Source: Methanoculleus marisnigri JR1 (lineage in GTDB: Archaea; Halobacteriota; Methanomicrobia; Methanomicrobiales; Methanoculleaceae). From it: a stretch of 64,000 nucleotides of DNA. The stretch is from NCBI RefSeq assembly GCF_000015825.1, contig NC_009051.1:1172695-1236694 (forward strand), given 5' to 3'. This document shows, in pieces, positions 26,193 to 34,992 of the stretch (its first letter is position 1; each line of letters begins with the position of its first letter). Position numbers and translations under genes: made by a program. The notes beneath the pieces were generated by a model. The model saw only the letters and a list, made by a program, of their open reading frames with translations, searched no databases and was not told the DNA's origin.

Positions 26193-26714
26193 TTACTGTT
26201 CCTCTTCCATCTCTTCCCCGTAGTCTTCTTCTTCTTCATACCCCGATTCATCGTCGTCCTCCACCTTCAGGATATACCCCGCGACGCCGAGGAGGAGCGG
26301 CACCCCGACCGGGACGGCGAACCCCGCCGGGCCGTGGAGGGTGGGGCCGTACTGGGCGACGCAGGAGAGGAGGTAGGCGACGGCGCCGCCGGAGACGAGG
26401 AGGGCGAGGGGTTTTCTGAACGTCTCAGAGTCATCCTCCCGCCTGACGGCGAAGTAGGCGATTGCGGCGACGAGGAGGGCGGTGCCGAGGACCCAGATGA
26501 GGATCGAGACGGCCGACCGGCCGCCGATGGTGCCGGATGTGACATAGGAGATCTCCTGCCAGACCGGGATCAGGGAGGCGCCGTAGGTGGTATCCTGGTA
26601 CAGGAACAGGGGGAAGCGGAGGCCTGCGCCTATCCCGTCGCCAATCGCGAAGATAGAGAGAGGGGCGATGAGGATGGCGGCGAGGAGGGTGAGTGTGCGT
26701 GTGAATGCGTTCAT
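26193..26714 (-). CDS. Membrane protein with acidic C-terminal tail
   Basis: 173 residues. Four predicted helices (TLTLLAAILIAPLSIFAIG at the start, ILIWVLGTALLVAAIAYF near 78, LALLVSGGAVAYLLSCV near 104, VGVPLLLGVAGYIL near 136), then a cytoplasmic or external tail of about 25 mostly Glu/Asp residues. The second extracytoplasmic loop is long. No recognised family. It is followed on the same strand by nothing obvious and preceded by the pilin gene (about 145 bases upstream). Confidence 0.7.
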   Translation of the reverse strand: MNAFTRTLTLLAAILIAPLSIFAIGDGIGAGLRFPLFLYQDTTYGASLIPVWQEISYVTSGTIGGRSAVSILIWVLGTALLVAAIAYFAVRREDDSETFRKPLALLVSGGAVAYLLSCVAQYGPTLHGPAGFAVPVGVPLLLGVAGYILKVEDDDESGYEEEEDYGEEMEEEQ

Positions 26715-26845
26715 GGTTTCTCCAGATCGTATGAATGTCTTGAAAATGAGCTCTTTGATGCATCATGCAGAGCAGGGCGATGATGGGCGGTCATGGCGAC
26801 CGTCAGATAACAGCCATGACCTGCGAGAATTCAGGCCCATGGCTC

Positions 26846-26858
26846 ATAAAAAAAGGGG
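26846..26858 (-). terminator. T-run terminator of the pilin gene
   Basis: Seven T on the minus strand (26848-26854), immediately after the pilin stop codon. Confidence 0.5.
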
Positions 26859-27323
26859 TTAGACGTAGGTGTCCAGAATGACCTGGTCCGCACCGTCGCT
26901 GAAGTGGGCGGTCACAACAACGTGGTCTCTCCCCGTCCATTCCTCAGTATCAGTGTCGTCATAGTGCAGAGTCATCGTTGCACCTACAGCGGGGGCCTTC
27001 TCATCCGTTAGGGCGGTTGTGTCCACGTCATCGATTACGAGCTTACCGGTGCCATCATCATAGGTTCGGAATACAGTGCCGTTTGGTGCGGTTATACCTA
27101 ACCACTCTACGTCCGGCGCGTCTGCCCCGCCCTGGTAGGTGATGACAATCTTGTCGCTGCCCTGCTGGGTTGCCGTTGCCGCAACGTTCTTCGTCGTACC
27201 GACATTCCCTGCCATTCCGAACACGAACGCCGCAATAACCGCGGCGAGGATCACCGTGATGGCGACCATCAGGATAACGCCGATAACCGGCGACACTGCT
27301 TCTTCATTCTTGAAATTCATCAT
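26859..27323 (-). CDS. Archaeal type IV pilin-like protein
   Basis: 154 residues. Starts with a class III signal: a short charged leader (MMNFKNEEA), then VSPVIGVILMVAITVILAAV, the hydrophobic helix that is the conserved N-terminal domain of euryarchaeal pilins. Leader cleavage is by a prepilin peptidase. The remaining ~115 residues form a beta-rich head (DVEWLGITAPNGTVF, TMTLHYDDTDTEEW). Two adjacent ATG codons, 27323 and 27320, are possible starts; gaggtg spacing slightly favours 27320. A TATA-like gatatttatagat lies at 27386-27398. Acts outside the cell in adhesion. Confidence 0.88.
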   Translation of the reverse strand: MMNFKNEEAVSPVIGVILMVAITVILAAVIAAFVFGMAGNVGTTKNVAATATQQGSDKIVITYQGGADAPDVEWLGITAPNGTVFRTYDDGTGKLVIDDVDTTALTDEKAPAVGATMTLHYDDTDTEEWTGRDHVVVTAHFSDGADQVILDTYV

Positions 27324-27398
27324 ACACACCTCTAGACTCCGAGCCCCGATAGGGCAGGCAGTCGATAAAACAAACTGATTTTGCATGATATTTATAGA

Positions 27399-28226
27399 TA
27401 TCGTAGTGATCCTTTCCGGAATGATTTAATATCCCTGCCATCGGCTGTGCGAAAGAATCTTTCATACCATAAATGGTTTGCCGAAAAGAACCAACGGGCT
27501 TGAAATGCCGTTTCGAGGATAATACGAATTCATCGCTTCATATATATAAAAAGAACCCCTCCGATGCGCTCCGCGGGTGCGGCAGGTGGGGGCGTTATAG
27601 TGGTTCGAGCGGGCCGGATCCGGGGCGGCGCGCACGCGCAACGCCCGCGGGAGGGATATCCGAGCGCCGCGGGGCGCAACGGCGGCATGGATCGCGCCGG
27701 CCGCCGCCCCGGGCGTTGCAGGACGGAGATGGCTACCGGTAAGGAGCGGGGATATGCCCAAACCCCAAACTCGCCGGCAAGAAACGCCCCGGGTGCCCGG
27801 ACGGTTATCCCCGGCAGCAGTTCCTCGATCCGGTCACGGTTGCTCGGGATAGGTGTCGGTGAAAGCAGACCTCTTCCCGGCTCCGGTAAATCCGCAGGAA
27901 GTACGAGTCCGGCACCACAGGGAACCCGGGGCGTTCTCCTCTCTCAGTACTCCGCTAAAATGGCTGAGGTAGTTTTCAAGAGGTCAACCCATCGACTTCC
28001 CTAAGTCCGGTCTCCGAGTGCTGCCAACTCCTCGTTTCCGTATTGTACGAGGCCGCATTGCTCAGTCTCGGGTGCCGAAACGAGTGAAGTACTGTCTCCC
28101 GGGGACATGGACATCGCAGTCCCCAGGGGCGGCAGGTGTGGCGGAGGGCCGGAGCGGCGGGGTCGTCCGTGTTCTTAACGGTAGATGCTGCTCCGGTGTC
28201 CTGCCTCGACCACAATCCGGAGCCGC
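27399..28226. other. 830-base region with no supported gene
   Basis: AT-rich around 27530-27555 (a TATA-like catatatataaaaag), then GC-rich sequence with arginine- and glycine-rich open frames that lack any family resemblance, ribosome binding site or codon bias on either strand. I see no RNA gene. It may be decayed DNA next to the broken HEPN gene. Confidence 0.5.
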
Positions 28227-28420
28227 TACTCCTTAGTCAAGGACAGGAGTTGTCTTTTCAGCGCCGGCAGGTCATCTTCGACCACGTTCCAGACCGCGTC
28301 CCGGTCGATTCCAAAATAGTGGTGGATAAGGATGTTCCTCATCGCGATGATAGGAGATGAGTGGATCGCCCCGGACGCACAAAGCGATCCCGAACTTCAT
28401 CCGATATCCTCTTATTTCCG
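28227..28420 (-). pseudogene. C-terminal remnant of a HEPN (DUF86 / HepT-like) gene
   Basis: Minus-strand coding from about 28360 to the stop at 28227 reads IIAMRNILIHHYFGID then RDAVWNVVEDDLPALKRQLL, the HEPN active site R-x4-H and C-terminus of the HepT family. Before it, in another frame, ISDEVRDRFVRPG resembles the preceding helix, so a shift lies near 28370 (run of four G). The N-terminal two thirds are missing; the sequence beyond is occupied by the end of the DUF1016 gene at 28423. No longer a functional toxin. Confidence 0.75.
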
Positions 28421-28422
28421 TC

Positions 28423-29577
28423 TCAAAGTCCGGAACGTATTTGTTCTTCAATAAAAACCTGCATTTCATCTTTTCCCGGCAATTTTAGCAGATACCTGGA
28501 GACGAAGAGATTGTTGTCCATGCCTGCCAGAGCGTATTCCACCAGCGCCTGATTTTTGTGGGTGCAGAGCAGGATGCCCACCGGCGGGTTATCTCCCTCA
28601 GTCATCACGTTCTCTCTATACCAGCTCACGTAGGTGTTAAGTTGGCCAATGTTTTCATGACTGAAACCATCCAGTTTCATCTCCACCAGTACATGGCATT
28701 TGAGAATACGGTGGTAAAAAACCAGGTCCACAAAAAAATGCTCGCCGCCAATGAGTATGCGTTTCTGCCGGGCTTCGAAACAGAATCCGTGGCCTAACTC
28801 GAGAAGAAATGCTTCCAACCTCTTGAGGAGTTGACTTTCCAGATGTGATTCGCTCATTACTTCTTCAGGCTTGAGTCCCAGAAATTCGAAAATGTAGGGG
28901 TCACGGATAGCCAGATTAGGCTTGGCCTGCTCTGCATTCTGCTGTGCCAGCTCTGAAAGTTTCTTTTTATCGGTCGAGAGCCCGGAGCGTTCATAATATA
29001 GACTGTTGATCTGACGTTTCAACTCGCGCACCGACCAATTGCCGCGAATGCACTCGACTTCATAAAAAGCGCGCCTGGTTTCGTCCTCCAGATTGATGAG
29101 CTCCGCGAGATGGGTAAAGGAGAGTCTGGAGATCAATATCTTCCCTGCAATGCGGGATTGTGGAGTCGCTGACTCCACAATCAGAGATCTGCTATCCTGG
29201 AAGTCAATCCCCGATCCAGCGAAAAGTCTCTGCCGAACCGATGCATTCAGGAACTGCGTCAATTGTGGAGGCAGTGCCCCCACAATCTGTGGATAGGTGA
29301 GATAGAACCGCCGATATCGGTACAACTCCCGACGGTCGCAACGTGATATCTCCTGAGCCGTCAGAATTTCTGCAAGCCTGTCCATCAGCCTGTCTCCATA
29401 ATCCGCACGATCAATGCCGGAACGCTCGTATTCCTCAATGTAGCAACCAATGAGCCAGTTTCTGAGCGTCAGGCTGTTATTGACCGCACGACTGGCCTGA
29501 GTAACCAGTTCATCATGAAAGTGATGGATAGACCCTACCAGTCCATCAAAATTGAATATCGGCTCTTCCGTACTCAT
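28423..29577 (-). CDS. DUF1016 (YhcG-like) PD-(D/E)xK nuclease family protein
   Basis: 384 residues, close to the family norm. The N-terminal half (about 1-180) has the DUF1016 N-domain (NSLTLRNWLIGCYIEEYER, REL-YRYRRFYLTYP, SFTHLAELI). The C-terminal PDDEXK half carries FEFLGL (about 222), LELGHGFCFEARQKRI, then FFVDLVFYHR and HVLVEMK, giving the D and E-x-K of the catalytic core. Then GQLNTYVSWYRENV and GILLCTHKNQALVEYAL. Relatives are found in restriction/defence islands and are thought to act on DNA. AT-richer than neighbours. It sits between the two halves of a broken MNT/HEPN pair, suggesting insertion there. Confidence 0.9.
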   Translation of the reverse strand: MSTEEPIFNFDGLVGSIHHFHDELVTQASRAVNNSLTLRNWLIGCYIEEYERSGIDRADYGDRLMDRLAEILTAQEISRCDRRELYRYRRFYLTYPQIVGALPPQLTQFLNASVRQRLFAGSGIDFQDSRSLIVESATPQSRIAGKILISRLSFTHLAELINLEDETRRAFYEVECIRGNWSVRELKRQINSLYYERSGLSTDKKKLSELAQQNAEQAKPNLAIRDPYIFEFLGLKPEEVMSESHLESQLLKRLEAFLLELGHGFCFEARQKRILIGGEHFFVDLVFYHRILKCHVLVEMKLDGFSHENIGQLNTYVSWYRENVMTEGDNPPVGILLCTHKNQALVEYALAGMDNNLFVSRYLLKLPGKDEMQVFIEEQIRSGL

Positions 29578-29833
29578 CTGTAGTGCCTCATAACCTTAGA
29601 TCATCCCCTGCAGATGATCGTTGAATCGCATGACGGGGAAGAGTCGCTCTTATGAATCCTCCCATCTCCTCATCTGTTCATATTTGCGTAGGATTACATA
29701 ATTCATTTGATTAGCCAGCCTGGAGAACCGGATAAGATATTGGCAGGATCTCCTCGATCCGGCCGCGTTTGCCCTGGATATGGGTGGTGTCAGTGGTGAC
29801 GAAGCATGTGGATCAGATAAAGTCGGGCATCCT

Positions 29834-30124
29834 TCACAGCGGCACGGCATCCGGAGAGATGCGGTCCCTGATGTACCAGTGCAGTCCTCCCTCGGTCACC
29901 ACGTCGACCTCGCGGCCGAGCAGGTCTTTTTAGTCCTGAGCAAGAGCAATGTGATCGAGGAGACTCCTCCCCGGCTCGAACTCGACGAGGAGGTCGAGGT
30001 CGCTCTCCGGGGTCTCCTCGTCCCGGGCCACCGACCAAAAGACCCTGACCCTGCGGGCGCCGTGTCCGGCTGCGACTCCAGGGATCTCTTCCCGCCGCTC
30101 AGGCAGATCGGCACAGAGGCTCAA
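29834..30124 (-). pseudogene. Broken MNT-type nucleotidyltransferase (MntA-like antitoxin)
   Basis: Starts near the TTG at 30124 (SLCADLPERREEIPGVAA). The catalytic block reads VFWSVARDEETPESDLDLLV, where the invariant Gly of the GS motif has become Trp. After SLLDHIALAQD there is an in-frame TAA at 29930-29932; beyond it the frame still encodes the normal end, KDLLGREVDVVTEGG and the terminal SPDAVPL with a stop at 29834. So it has one missense in the active site and one nonsense mutation. The intact homolog is 34699-34992. Confidence 0.85.
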
Positions 30125-30205
30125 TCTCCCCCTCTCCCGTATCGATCGTATGGACCGGGGGATATTAGAGTTCTCCCGGAACCCGGTTGGACGGGAGGAC
30201 CGCCC

Positions 30206-30733
30206 CTACTCCTGCCACCGCGGCAGCGTCGAGAGGTACTGGCCGACCATCTCCTTCGCCTTCTCGATGGGCATCCCGAGGTTCTCGGCCATCATCGGCG
30301 CGTACTGCTCGACCGCCTGCTCCCGGGTAAGATCGGGTTCAATGAGCCCCCCGTCCCGGTAGCAGTAGGTGCAGTACCGCGTGCTCCGCGACCCGTCCGC
30401 CTCCGTCCCGGCGTCCTCGTCGCGGAGAAGGGGCATCCCGCAGCTCTCGCAGAGCGCGATCTCCCTCCCTGCCCATCGCTTCAGGCACGAGAGTTGCTCC
30501 CTCATGAACGCCTCCGCCTTTTCGGGGGGGATCGCATACATCTGCGATAGCATCCCCCCGCCAAGCTTCGCCATCTCGTCGATGGTGATCCCGGGGTTCG
30601 TAAAGGCCCCGTCCCGGTAGCAGTAGGTGCAGTAGTTCTTCGAGAATGTGCCGTCCGCTTCCGTCCCGAACTGCTCCTTCTCGCTCATCGGCATCCCGCA
30701 GCTCTGGCACGTACGTATCCCGTCCGTCTTCAT
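30206..30733 (-). CDS. Protein with two zinc-ribbon-like repeats (PF12674-like)
   Basis: 175 residues made of two similar halves. Each has CQSCGMPM or CESCGMPL followed by GTEADG and a second pair in YCTYCYRDG, giving four Cys per half for one zinc each. A helical segment follows each half (MLSQMYAIPPEKAEAFM, MMAENLGMPIEKAKEMV). Such proteins are annotated putative zinc ribbon and have no proven role. The ATG at 30733 has aaggtga upstream; a start 39 bases earlier would lack a site. Stands alone. Confidence 0.88.
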   Translation of the reverse strand: MKTDGIRTCQSCGMPMSEKEQFGTEADGTFSKNYCTYCYRDGAFTNPGITIDEMAKLGGGMLSQMYAIPPEKAEAFMREQLSCLKRWAGREIALCESCGMPLLRDEDAGTEADGSRSTRYCTYCYRDGGLIEPDLTREQAVEQYAPMMAENLGMPIEKAKEMVGQYLSTLPRWQE

Positions 30734-30864
30734 ACAATCACCTTGTAGCAATGAAATGCTGTAAATAAGCAAACCGACCGCTCAAGATATAACTATTTGC
30801 AAAAAACCCCGTTAAACGATGCGGCTGCACCCGCCGGCGGCCCGGCCGAAGAACGAGCCGCCGC

Positions 30865-31317
30865 CTACTCGCCGCGGGGCGGGAACAGGATCGTCATCCT
30901 GCCGCCTGCGCCGCGATCGAGCACCGCGTCGCGCTGGAGCGCCCGGGCGTAGCCGGCGAGGTAGGGTTCGGCCACCCGGACGTCCGCGAAGGCTTCCCGG
31001 ACCGCCGTAGCCGCGCCGTCGACGACGATAGCCACGCCCCCGTCGTCGCCGTCCGTGGACTCGCAGGGGATCCCCCACGTCAGGAGGAGCCCCTCCATCA
31101 GGGTCGGGGGATCGAGCCGTTCCTCAGCGTGGGTGACGAGTTCCGTTCCGTTCTCTTCGCCGAGCCGCCTGGCGATGGCGGCGATCCGCTCCGTGAGCCC
31201 GGCCGGAGCGTCCGCAAGGAGCTTCTGCAGGAGCGATCCGGTGACATCGTGCCGCTGCAGCGACCGTGCCACCTTGATCAGCTGCCAGTCCCGGGCAAAC
31301 GAAGTACCGGTACGCAT
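30865..31317 (-). CDS. Uncharacterised 150-residue methanogen protein
   Basis: Soluble, alpha/beta, starting MRTGTSFARDWQLIKVARSL. No family recognised. An N-terminal helical half (SLQRHDVTGSLLQKLLADAP, RIAAIARRLGEENG) is followed by a beta-rich half ending MTILFPPRGE. It is the third gene of a minus-strand operon: Lrp-type regulator, small membrane protein, this protein, with the start one base after the preceding stop, so translation is probably coupled. Confidence 0.7.
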   Translation of the reverse strand: MRTGTSFARDWQLIKVARSLQRHDVTGSLLQKLLADAPAGLTERIAAIARRLGEENGTELVTHAEERLDPPTLMEGLLLTWGIPCESTDGDDGGVAIVVDGAATAVREAFADVRVAEPYLAGYARALQRDAVLDRGAGGRMTILFPPRGE

Positions 31318-31318
31318 A

Positions 31319-31606
31319 TTACCCTCTCATGATACCGTACGCCATCACGCCGAGGCCGAGGACCACCACGATGCGGGAGAAGACCGCCGACCAGGCGATG
31401 ATGAATTCATCGGGCGTGAAGACGCTCACGAGATCGGCGAACGTGATCCCCACGACCAGCGTAAACAGCCCATAGATGAAGAGGAGCAGGGTCGGCTGCC
31501 TCACGATCCGGTAGGCGTTGAAGATGATGCCGATGAGGAGCACTCCGAGAAGGAGCGTCACGATCGCAAGCATCTGCTGTATGGTTTCTATCTGCAATCC
31601 GTTCAT
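31319..31606 (-). CDS. Small three-helix membrane protein
   Basis: 95 residues with three hydrophobic segments (MLAIVTLLLGVLLIGIIFNA, LLLFIYGLFTLVVGITFA and VVVLGLGVMAYGIM). No known family; a conserved-hypothetical type seen in methanogens. Its start overlaps the stop of the Lrp-family regulator gene by four bases (ATGA), which points to a common function with it. Confidence 0.75.
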   Translation of the reverse strand: MNGLQIETIQQMLAIVTLLLGVLLIGIIFNAYRIVRQPTLLLFIYGLFTLVVGITFADLVSVFTPDEFIIAWSAVFSRIVVVLGLGVMAYGIMRG

Positions 31607-32034
31607 GTCTGTTCCTTGACTTTCCTCACCGAGATGATCGTCTGGATATCCCTCACCGCCGGAAGGCCGGAGAGGGGGACGAGCACGCTCCGTTTCAACT
31701 CGGATATGTTCTGCACCCGGACCTTGACGAAGAAGTCCCCGGGTTCGAGCACTTCGTAGAGTTCAAGAATGCTCGGGAGAGCCTGCATGAACTCCTCGAC
31801 CTCCGATTTCCCGTCGGGGTGAACCCTGACGTTCAGAAAAGCGACCAGCGTATGCTCGAAACACTTCTGGTTGATGACGATCGTAAAACGTTCGAGGATG
31901 CCGGCGTTCTTCAGTTTCTCGATCCGTTTAAAGACCGTCGACGGTGCGATACCCAGCATTGAGCCGAGTTCTGCCATAGACATTCGCCCGTCTCTCTGCA
32001 GCTCCCGAAGGATCGCATCGTCGATCTCGTCCAT
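31603..32034 (-). CDS. Lrp/AsnC-family transcriptional regulator
   Basis: 143 residues. N-terminal winged helix (about 1-60: DDAILRELQRDGRMSMAELG, GIAPSTVFKRIEKL) followed by a RAM-type effector domain (about 65-140, VAFLNVRVHPDGK, YEVLEPGDFFVKVRV). Archaeal Lrp proteins act as octameric or dimeric repressors or activators of amino-acid and energy metabolism. AT-rich sequence just upstream of the ATG at 32034 (ttttagttataaaaatt) is a likely promoter. Heads the operon with the two small genes below. Confidence 0.92.
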   Translation of the reverse strand: MDEIDDAILRELQRDGRMSMAELGSMLGIAPSTVFKRIEKLKNAGILERFTIVINQKCFEHTLVAFLNVRVHPDGKSEVEEFMQALPSILELYEVLEPGDFFVKVRVQNISELKRSVLVPLSGLPAVRDIQTIISVRKVKEQT

Positions 32035-32226
32035 TCATACAGTAGTTACAAGTTTTTAGTTATAAAAATTCCGCATTTGTTTTTATAACATGAGTGGATT
32101 ATTTTTCGTTTCTGTCGGATAATGAGGGGGATAAGGGGGTTTTGCCGGAGTTCCGTCCGGTGATTAAATGCATGTTTCTCGAGAAAAACAGGAAATAATA
32201 CTCAAATGGGTGCGAGATGCGGAAAA

Positions 32227-32251
32227 AATATTTCACAACCTGTGAAATATT
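32227..32251 (-). terminator. Hairpin terminator overlapping the thiD stop codon
   Basis: Perfect 10-bp inverted repeat aatatttcac / gtgaaatatt with a five-base loop. The thiD stop codon (32233-32235) lies inside one arm. On the minus strand the hairpin is followed directly by a six-T run, giving the classic intrinsic terminator shape, unusual for archaea, where plain T runs are normal. Confidence 0.65.
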
Positions 32252-33033
32252 ATTCCTCCGGGGTTGACCGCCCAGACCGGCCCGGGACCCCCCGCTGCTT
32301 CCCGGATGGCCGTGTCGATGAACTCCCTGGAGGCGGCGAATGCACCGCGCGCGTGCATCCCCCGGGCAAGGCATGCCGTGAGCGCCGCCGAGAAGCAGCA
32401 CCCCGATCCGTGCACCGAATAGGGATACCGCTCGCCGGAGAGGCGCATCTCCCCCTCCCGGTCGACCAGGATGTCGACCGCCGCGCCGCCGGGGAGGTGC
32501 CCGCCCTTCACCACCACGGCACGGGCACCGAGATCGAGGATCCGCCGGCCGGCGTCAGCCATATCCTCGACGGTCGCGACGTTCATCCGGCTGAGCACCT
32601 CCGCCTCCGGGATGTTCGGGGTGACGACCGCCGCCCGGGGGATGAGCAGTTCCGCGAGATCCCTGACCGCATCCTCCGCAAGCAGCCGGTGGCCCGACGT
32701 CGAGACCATCACCGGGTCGATCACGAGCGCGGCCTCCTCCGGCAGGGCCTCCGCGACCGCCCGGATGATCGGGGCGTTCCCGAGCATCCCGGTCTTCCAC
32801 GCCCCGATGAAGAAGTCGTCGGCGACCGCTTCCATCTGCGCCCGCACCGCGTCGGGGGGGAGCATCCAGGTCCCCCGCACCTCGCGGGTGTTCTGGGCGG
32901 TCACCGCCGTAACGACCGTCAGCCCCCAGATCCCGAGCGCTACAAAAGTCTTCAGGTCCGCCTGGACGCCCGCCCCTCCCCCCGAATCGGAACCGGCGAC
33001 GGAGCAGGCGGCGATCATCTCTCCATCCCTCAT
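32233..33033 (-). CDS. thiD: Hydroxymethylpyrimidine / phosphomethylpyrimidine kinase
   Basis: 266 residues, a single-domain ThiD of the ribokinase fold. N-terminal [20 protein letters not shown] gives the substrate loop; [13 protein letters not shown] follows. Near 105-140 come [13 protein letters not shown] and [10 protein letters not shown], and the anion hole/catalytic region is [20 protein letters not shown], with the catalytic Cys-rich GSGC loop in place of the usual GTGC. It phosphorylates HMP twice on the way to thiamine pyrophosphate. Divergent from the AIR-synthase relative, 86 bases apart. Confidence 0.93.
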   Translation of the reverse strand: MRDGEMIAACSVAGSDSGGGAGVQADLKTFVALGIWGLTVVTAVTAQNTREVRGTWMLPPDAVRAQMEAVADDFFIGAWKTGMLGNAPIIRAVAEALPEEAALVIDPVMVSTSGHRLLAEDAVRDLAELLIPRAAVVTPNIPEAEVLSRMNVATVEDMADAGRRILDLGARAVVVKGGHLPGGAAVDILVDREGEMRLSGERYPYSVHGSGCCFSAALTACLARGMHARGAFAASREFIDTAIREAAGGPGPVWAVNPGGIIFHRL

Positions 33034-33119
33034 CCATCAGGTGTCGGCCGGGATCTGCTTGAATCTTTGCTTCTCCCCCGCCATTCCCTTTATCACGTTC
33101 TGCACCGACCACTCTTACA

Positions 33120-34448
33120 ATGGATGTAGAAGAGATCAGCCGCCGGCACCTCGCCGCCGGCGCCCCTGACGACGAGATCGTGCGCCTTCTCGCCCGGGAT
33201 ATCCTCTCGATCAAGCATCACCGCGTAACCCCCGCCTACGCCGAGGCATTCGCCCGGGCGGTCCTTACCGAAGCGAAGAACTCGACCGGGCTCTCCGGCG
33301 ACCTCTTCACGTTCGAGTCCTCCGGCTCGACCATGGGCGAGTTCGGCGTCGGCTCGCGGGGGTCCGGCGACTTCTTCGCCCACCGGCAGCTCGCCCGGAT
33401 CATCGGCCGGACAGAAGCCGCGGTCGGCGTCGACGAGATGGACGACGCCGGCGCCGTCCGTGCCGGCGGGGACTACATCATCACCACCGTCGACGGGATG
33501 CACTCCCGCCTCTCCGACTTCCCCTTCCTTGCCGGGTTCCACGTCACCCGGGCGACGCTCCGCGACGTCTACGTCATGGGGGCAAAACCCGTCGCGCTCC
33601 TCTCCGATATCCACGTCGCCGACGACGGCGACGTCGCGAAGATATTCGACTACACGGCGGGCGTCTCCGCCGTCGGCGAGGCGATGGACGTCCCGCTCGT
33701 CACCGGCTCCACCCTCCGCATCGGCGGGGATATGGTGCTCGGCTCCCGGATGACCGGGTGCGTCGGCGCCGTCGGCGTCGCCCGTCACCTCACCGCCAGG
33801 AAATCGATCAGCCCCGGCGACGTCCTCCTCATGACCGAGGGGGCAGGCGGCGGGACGATCGCCACCGCCGCGATCTACTCCGGGTTCCCGGATGTTGTCG
33901 AGGAGACGATCAACCTCCACTTCCTCAAAGCCTGCGAGGCGCTCCTTGCAAGCGACGTCCTCGACGGCATCCACGCCATGACCGACGTCACGAACGGCGG
34001 GCTCCGGGGCGACGCCTACGAGATGGCCGAGACCGCCAATTGTCGGATCGTCGTCGTCGAGGACGAACTCCGCACCCTCGTCCAGCCGAACGTGCTCAGG
34101 ATGCTCGACGCGCTCGAGATCGACTACCTCGGCGTATCGCTCGACGCCCTCCTGGTCGTCGCACCGCCGGAGGCTGCGCCGGAGATCCGGCGGGTCGTCG
34201 AGTCCGCCGGCGTCGCGATGAAAGAGGTCGGCTACGTCGAGGAAGGAAAGCCCGAATCCGTCCTCTCGGTCGGCGGCGAGATTCGGGACTTTACCCCCCG
34301 GTTCCGGGAGTCGGCCTACACCCCGGTCAAGAAGGTCGTGGACGAAGACAAACGGGACTTCGAGGAGATGAAGGCCGGGGTCGAGCGGGCGGCGGAGGCG
34401 GCGCTTGCAAAGAAGCTCCGGATCCTCTCCCGGCTCCGGTCTTCGTGA
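33120..34448 (+). CDS. AIR synthase-related protein (HypE/SelD/PurM superfamily)
   Basis: 442 residues. An N-terminal helical extension (about 1-70) precedes a PurM-like ATP-binding fold: [10 protein letters not shown], then TTVDGMHSR (Asp for Mg-ATP) near 122, [20 protein letters not shown] near 142, and [20 protein letters not shown] near 236. The second half has [17 protein letters not shown] typical of the family. Specific substrate unknown; members methylate or phosphorylate cofactor intermediates. A 50-residue charged tail follows the core. Possibly involved in methanogenesis cofactor maturation. Confidence 0.87.
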   Translation: MDVEEISRRHLAAGAPDDEIVRLLARDILSIKHHRVTPAYAEAFARAVLTEAKNSTGLSGDLFTFESSGSTMGEFGVGSRGSGDFFAHRQLARIIGRTEAAVGVDEMDDAGAVRAGGDYIITTVDGMHSRLSDFPFLAGFHVTRATLRDVYVMGAKPVALLSDIHVADDGDVAKIFDYTAGVSAVGEAMDVPLVTGSTLRIGGDMVLGSRMTGCVGAVGVARHLTARKSISPGDVLLMTEGAGGGTIATAAIYSGFPDVVEETINLHFLKACEALLASDVLDGIHAMTDVTNGGLRGDAYEMAETANCRIVVVEDELRTLVQPNVLRMLDALEIDYLGVSLDALLVVAPPEAAPEIRRVVESAGVAMKEVGYVEEGKPESVLSVGGEIRDFTPRFRESAYTPVKKVVDEDKRDFEEMKAGVERAAEAALAKKLRILSRLRSS

Positions 34449-34657
34449 GGAGAATGGTGTATTCTCTAACACAGCATCTTTGCGACTCTTGTCAGCGGCC
34501 TTTGCCCCACCCCGCCCATGCTCTGGTTTCCTGCAGGGGCATGCCGGTCGGTTGAGAGGGTGTTTGCCCGACGCTATCGGGGAGGGCATGACGGCCGTTC
34601 CCATAGTGAGGGCTTGCCCTGCCTGAGGTTTTTTTGACGATGCGGTCATCGGGGGCA

Positions 34658-34667
34658 AATTTATATC
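34658..34667 (+). promoter_or_regulatory. TATA box of the MNT/HEPN operon
   Basis: aaatttatat at 34658-34667, 32 bases before the ATG at 34699. That distance implies a very short or absent leader. The rest of the 250-base gap (34449-34657) holds no visible gene. Confidence 0.55.
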
Positions 34668-34698
34668 TCCAGCTCCCGATAGAAGATATTGAACAGCA

Positions 34699-34992
34699 AT
34701 GCCCGTCACACAGGATCTGATCCGGGAGAAGCGGTCCAGGATTCTCGCAATAGCCAGGCGGCACGGTGCCAGGAATCTGCGGGTCTTCGGGTCGGTCGCC
34801 CGGGACGAGGCGGGCCCGGAGAGCGATCTCGACCTTCTGGTGGAGTTGGAGCAGGGCAGGAGCCTCCTCGACCATATCGCGCTCATCCAGGACCTGGAGG
34901 AGGCCCTTGGGTGCCGGGTGGACGTGGTGACGGAAACGGCGCTCAAGGAGCGGTACAAAAAGCGGATCCTCAAAGAGGCAGTACCGTTATGA
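34699..34992 (+). CDS. MNT-type nucleotidyltransferase antitoxin (MntA-like)
   Basis: 97 residues, minimal nucleotidyltransferase. The catalytic motif is intact: VFGSVARDEAGPESDLDLLV with GS and the D-x-D pair near residues 31-47. MntA-type antitoxins AMPylate the partner HEPN toxin. The stop codon overlaps the HEPN start by four bases (ATGA), a standard toxin/antitoxin arrangement. Close in sequence to the broken copy at 29834-30124, from which it differs in the active site. Confidence 0.93.
   Translation: MPVTQDLIREKRSRILAIARRHGARNLRVFGSVARDEAGPESDLDLLVELEQGRSLLDHIALIQDLEEALGCRVDVVTETALKERYKKRILKEAVPL

Noticed and set aside
27564-28004. 146-codon plus-strand frame after a TATA-like sequence
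   Set aside because: No ribosome binding site, composition like random GC-rich DNA and no recognisable motif.
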